From: Sulfurovaceae bacterium
GTDB lineage: Bacteria; Campylobacterota; Campylobacteria; Campylobacterales; Sulfurovaceae
Assembly: GCA_029933395.1 (NCBI GenBank)
Contig: JAOZOG010000027.1
Coordinates: 2,132-17,541 of the forward strand
Length of the DNA stretch: 15,410 nucleotides
Reading direction: 5' to 3'
The translations under genes were made by a program, and so were the position numbers. A model generated the notes under the pieces. The model made no database searches and had not been told where the DNA came from. It saw only the letters and a program-made list of their open reading frames with translations. Shown here in pieces: positions 14,259 through 15,410 of this stretch (positions within the stretch are counted from its first letter, which is position 1; every line of letters starts with the position of its first letter).

Positions 14259-14329
14259 CCACAAATGCCTCATATTTATGGCTATTCCAGAATCAATTCA
14301 CCTATTTCCATAATTAGACTATATCATTA

Positions 14330-14384
14330 AAATAATGCCAAATAATCATTCTTAGAGATTTATTAAATTTAATTTCAATTTAAT
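14330..14384. repeat. Paired short direct repeats in the AT-rich sqr upstream region
   Basis: The 215-base divergent gap 14226-14440 is very AT-rich. AAATAAT occurs twice 10 bases apart (14330-14336, 14340-14346), and AATTTAAT occurs twice 11 bases apart (14366-14373, 14377-14384). The first AATTTAAT lies in a perfect 12-bp palindrome ATTAAATTTAAT (14362-14373). Spacing near one helical turn suits regulator binding or curved DNA, but AT-rich sequence makes such matches likely by chance. A TAGAAT at 14396-14401 and a TAAAAT at 14413-14418 are candidate -10 boxes for sqr. Confidence 0.3.
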
Positions 14385-14440
14385 AGAGATTGCCATAGAA
14401 TATGGACGTTAATAAAATTTTGTTATGAGAAAGGATTGCT

Positions 14441-15410
14441 ATGGCACGATTGATAGTAATGGGTGGCGGTGTTTCAGGACATACGGCAGCTACATTTGCA
14501 AGAGATTGGCTCGGCAGCGAACACGAAGTGGTTGTTGTCACGCCAAATAGTATGTGGAACTGGATTCCATCCAATATTTGGGTAGGTGTAGGAGGAATGA
14601 GCAAAGAAGATGTTGTCTTTCCACTCGCACCTGTTTATGAAAAAGCCGGTATTGATTACAGACAGGCAAAAGCAGTCTCTATCCATCCTGAGGGAAAAGA
14701 GGGTGGAGATACACCCTATATTACCATTGAGTATACAGGCCAGGACAAAGAGGGGCAGACAGAAGAGCTTACCTATGACTATTTGATCAATGCGACAGGA
14801 CCGAAGCTGAACTTTGGGGCAACTGAAGGCCTGGGTGAAGGAACTGATCTTGGTAAGCATACCGTGTCAGTCTGTACGGCAGACCATGCTGTCCATGCCA
14901 ACAATGAACTCAGAAACTGTATCGAGAAGATGAGAAAAGGCGAAAAGCAGACCATTCTTATCGGTATGGGCCATGGTATGTGTACTTGCCAGGGCGCTGC
15001 TTTCGAATATATCTTCAACGTTGAGCATACGCTCAAAGAAGAGGGTGTCAGAGATATGGCTGAGATTGTTTTCCTTACCAATGAATCATTCCTCGGTGAC
15101 TTCGGTATGGGCGGTATCCACTTCAAGATGGGTGGATTTGCTACATCCAGTAAAGTCTTTGCCGAGTCACTCTACGCAGAAAGAGGTATGGACTGGATCC
15201 TCGGCGCCCACGTCAACAGAGTCGAAGAGGGGAAAGTCACCTTCGAGACACTGGATGGAGAGACTGACGAGCAGGAGTTCGACTTCGCAATGCTGATCCC
15301 ACCATTTGCAGGCGTAGGACTCAAAGCCTTTGCGAAAGATGGTTCCGATATCACCGATACGATCTTCGCACCAAACGGATTTATGAAAGTGGATGCGAAG
15401 TATGATGCCG
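14441..15410 (+). CDS. Sulfide:quinone oxidoreductase-like flavoprotein, 3' truncated by window end
   Basis: This is a pyridine nucleotide-disulfide oxidoreductase of the SQR type; SQR oxidises sulfide to polysulfide and reduces quinone at the membrane. 323 codons are present and the frame is open to the edge. Residues 1-35 form the FAD dinucleotide-binding fold with GxGxxG at Gly8, Gly10 and Gly13, and NATGP (117-121) is the second FAD motif. SVCTADHA (143-150) with Cys145 resembles the first conserved SQR cysteine, and CTCQGAAFEY (181-190) places Cys183 where SQRs have the CFGPAYE cysteine. Cys181 is extra. The third redox cysteine would lie past the edge. The ATG has AAGGA 5 bases upstream. 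The sqr subtype cannot be settled, and a related flavoprotein such as flavocytochrome c sulfide dehydrogenase or an NDH-2-like enzyme remains possible. Confidence 0.8.
   Translation, partial: MARLIVMGGGVSGHTAATFARDWLGSEHEVVVVTPNSMWNWIPSNIWVGVGGMSKEDVVFPLAPVYEKAGIDYRQAKAVSIHPEGKEGGDTPYITIEYTGQDKEGQTEELTYDYLINATGPKLNFGATEGLGEGTDLGKHTVSVCTADHAVHANNELRNCIEKMRKGEKQTILIGMGHGMCTCQGAAFEYIFNVEHTLKEEGVRDMAEIVFLTNESFLGDFGMGGIHFKMGGFATSSKVFAESLYAERGMDWILGAHVNRVEEGKVTFETLDGETDEQEFDFAMLIPPFAGVGLKAFAKDGSDITDTIFAPNGFMKVDAKYDA

Overview
The window looks like chromosomal DNA of a chemolithoautotrophic Campylobacterota (formerly Epsilonproteobacteria). Sulfurovum or a close relative is the best guess. The case rests on three things: a four-gene pyruvate:ferredoxin oxidoreductase of the type used in the reductive TCA cycle, a sulfide:quinone oxidoreductase-like gene, and gene orders known from Campylobacter and Helicobacter (htrA next to a two-component pair; panB near ruvB; por genes in the order gamma-delta-alpha-beta). 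The base composition, judged by eye, is moderate and seems less AT-rich than Sulfurimonas. The genus is inference.

Layout. (1) 53-3370, minus strand: htrA, a response regulator and a histidine kinase, tightly packed. This matches the Campylobacter jejuni htrA-cprR-cprS cluster and suggests an envelope-stress module. (2) 3542-4369, plus strand: lgt, divergent from htrA, with a clear TATAAT box. (3) 4519-7672, minus strand: panB, a BON-domain lipoprotein, ruvB and an AI-2E family membrane protein, with gaps of at most 15 bases or short overlaps, so probably one operon. (4) 7780-8520, plus strand: trpA, divergent from panB, each with its own TATAAT box. (5) 8521-8725: a convergent gap holding a perfect 24-bp inverted pair of GTAG-headed hairpins (a REPIN-like element) and a further REP-like hairpin. 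(6) 8726-11962, minus strand: porC(gamma)-porD-porA-porB. (7) 12040-14225, minus strand: an extracellular solute-binding protein overlapping a HAD phosphatase by ATGA. (8) 14226-14440: an AT-rich divergent gap with short direct repeats. (9) 14441 to the window end, plus strand: the first 323 codons of an SQR-like flavoprotein.

How the parts work together. SQR would feed sulfide electrons to the quinone pool, and the por complex would use reduced ferredoxin to fix CO2 into pyruvate, which panB (via 2-ketoisovalerate) and general biosynthesis draw on. HtrA, the Cpr-like pair, Lgt and the BON lipoprotein serve the cell envelope; Lgt would acylate the BON lipoprotein. RuvB and TrpA are housekeeping.

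Most of the window is ordinary core genome. The parts most worth a second look are the REPIN-like element, the probable ATT start of the response regulator, the degenerate ATP-lid motif of its kinase, the extra cysteine of the SQR, and several non-ATG starts supported by their ribosome binding sites. I see no previously undescribed multi-gene system, CRISPR array, prophage, insertion sequence, tRNA or rRNA.
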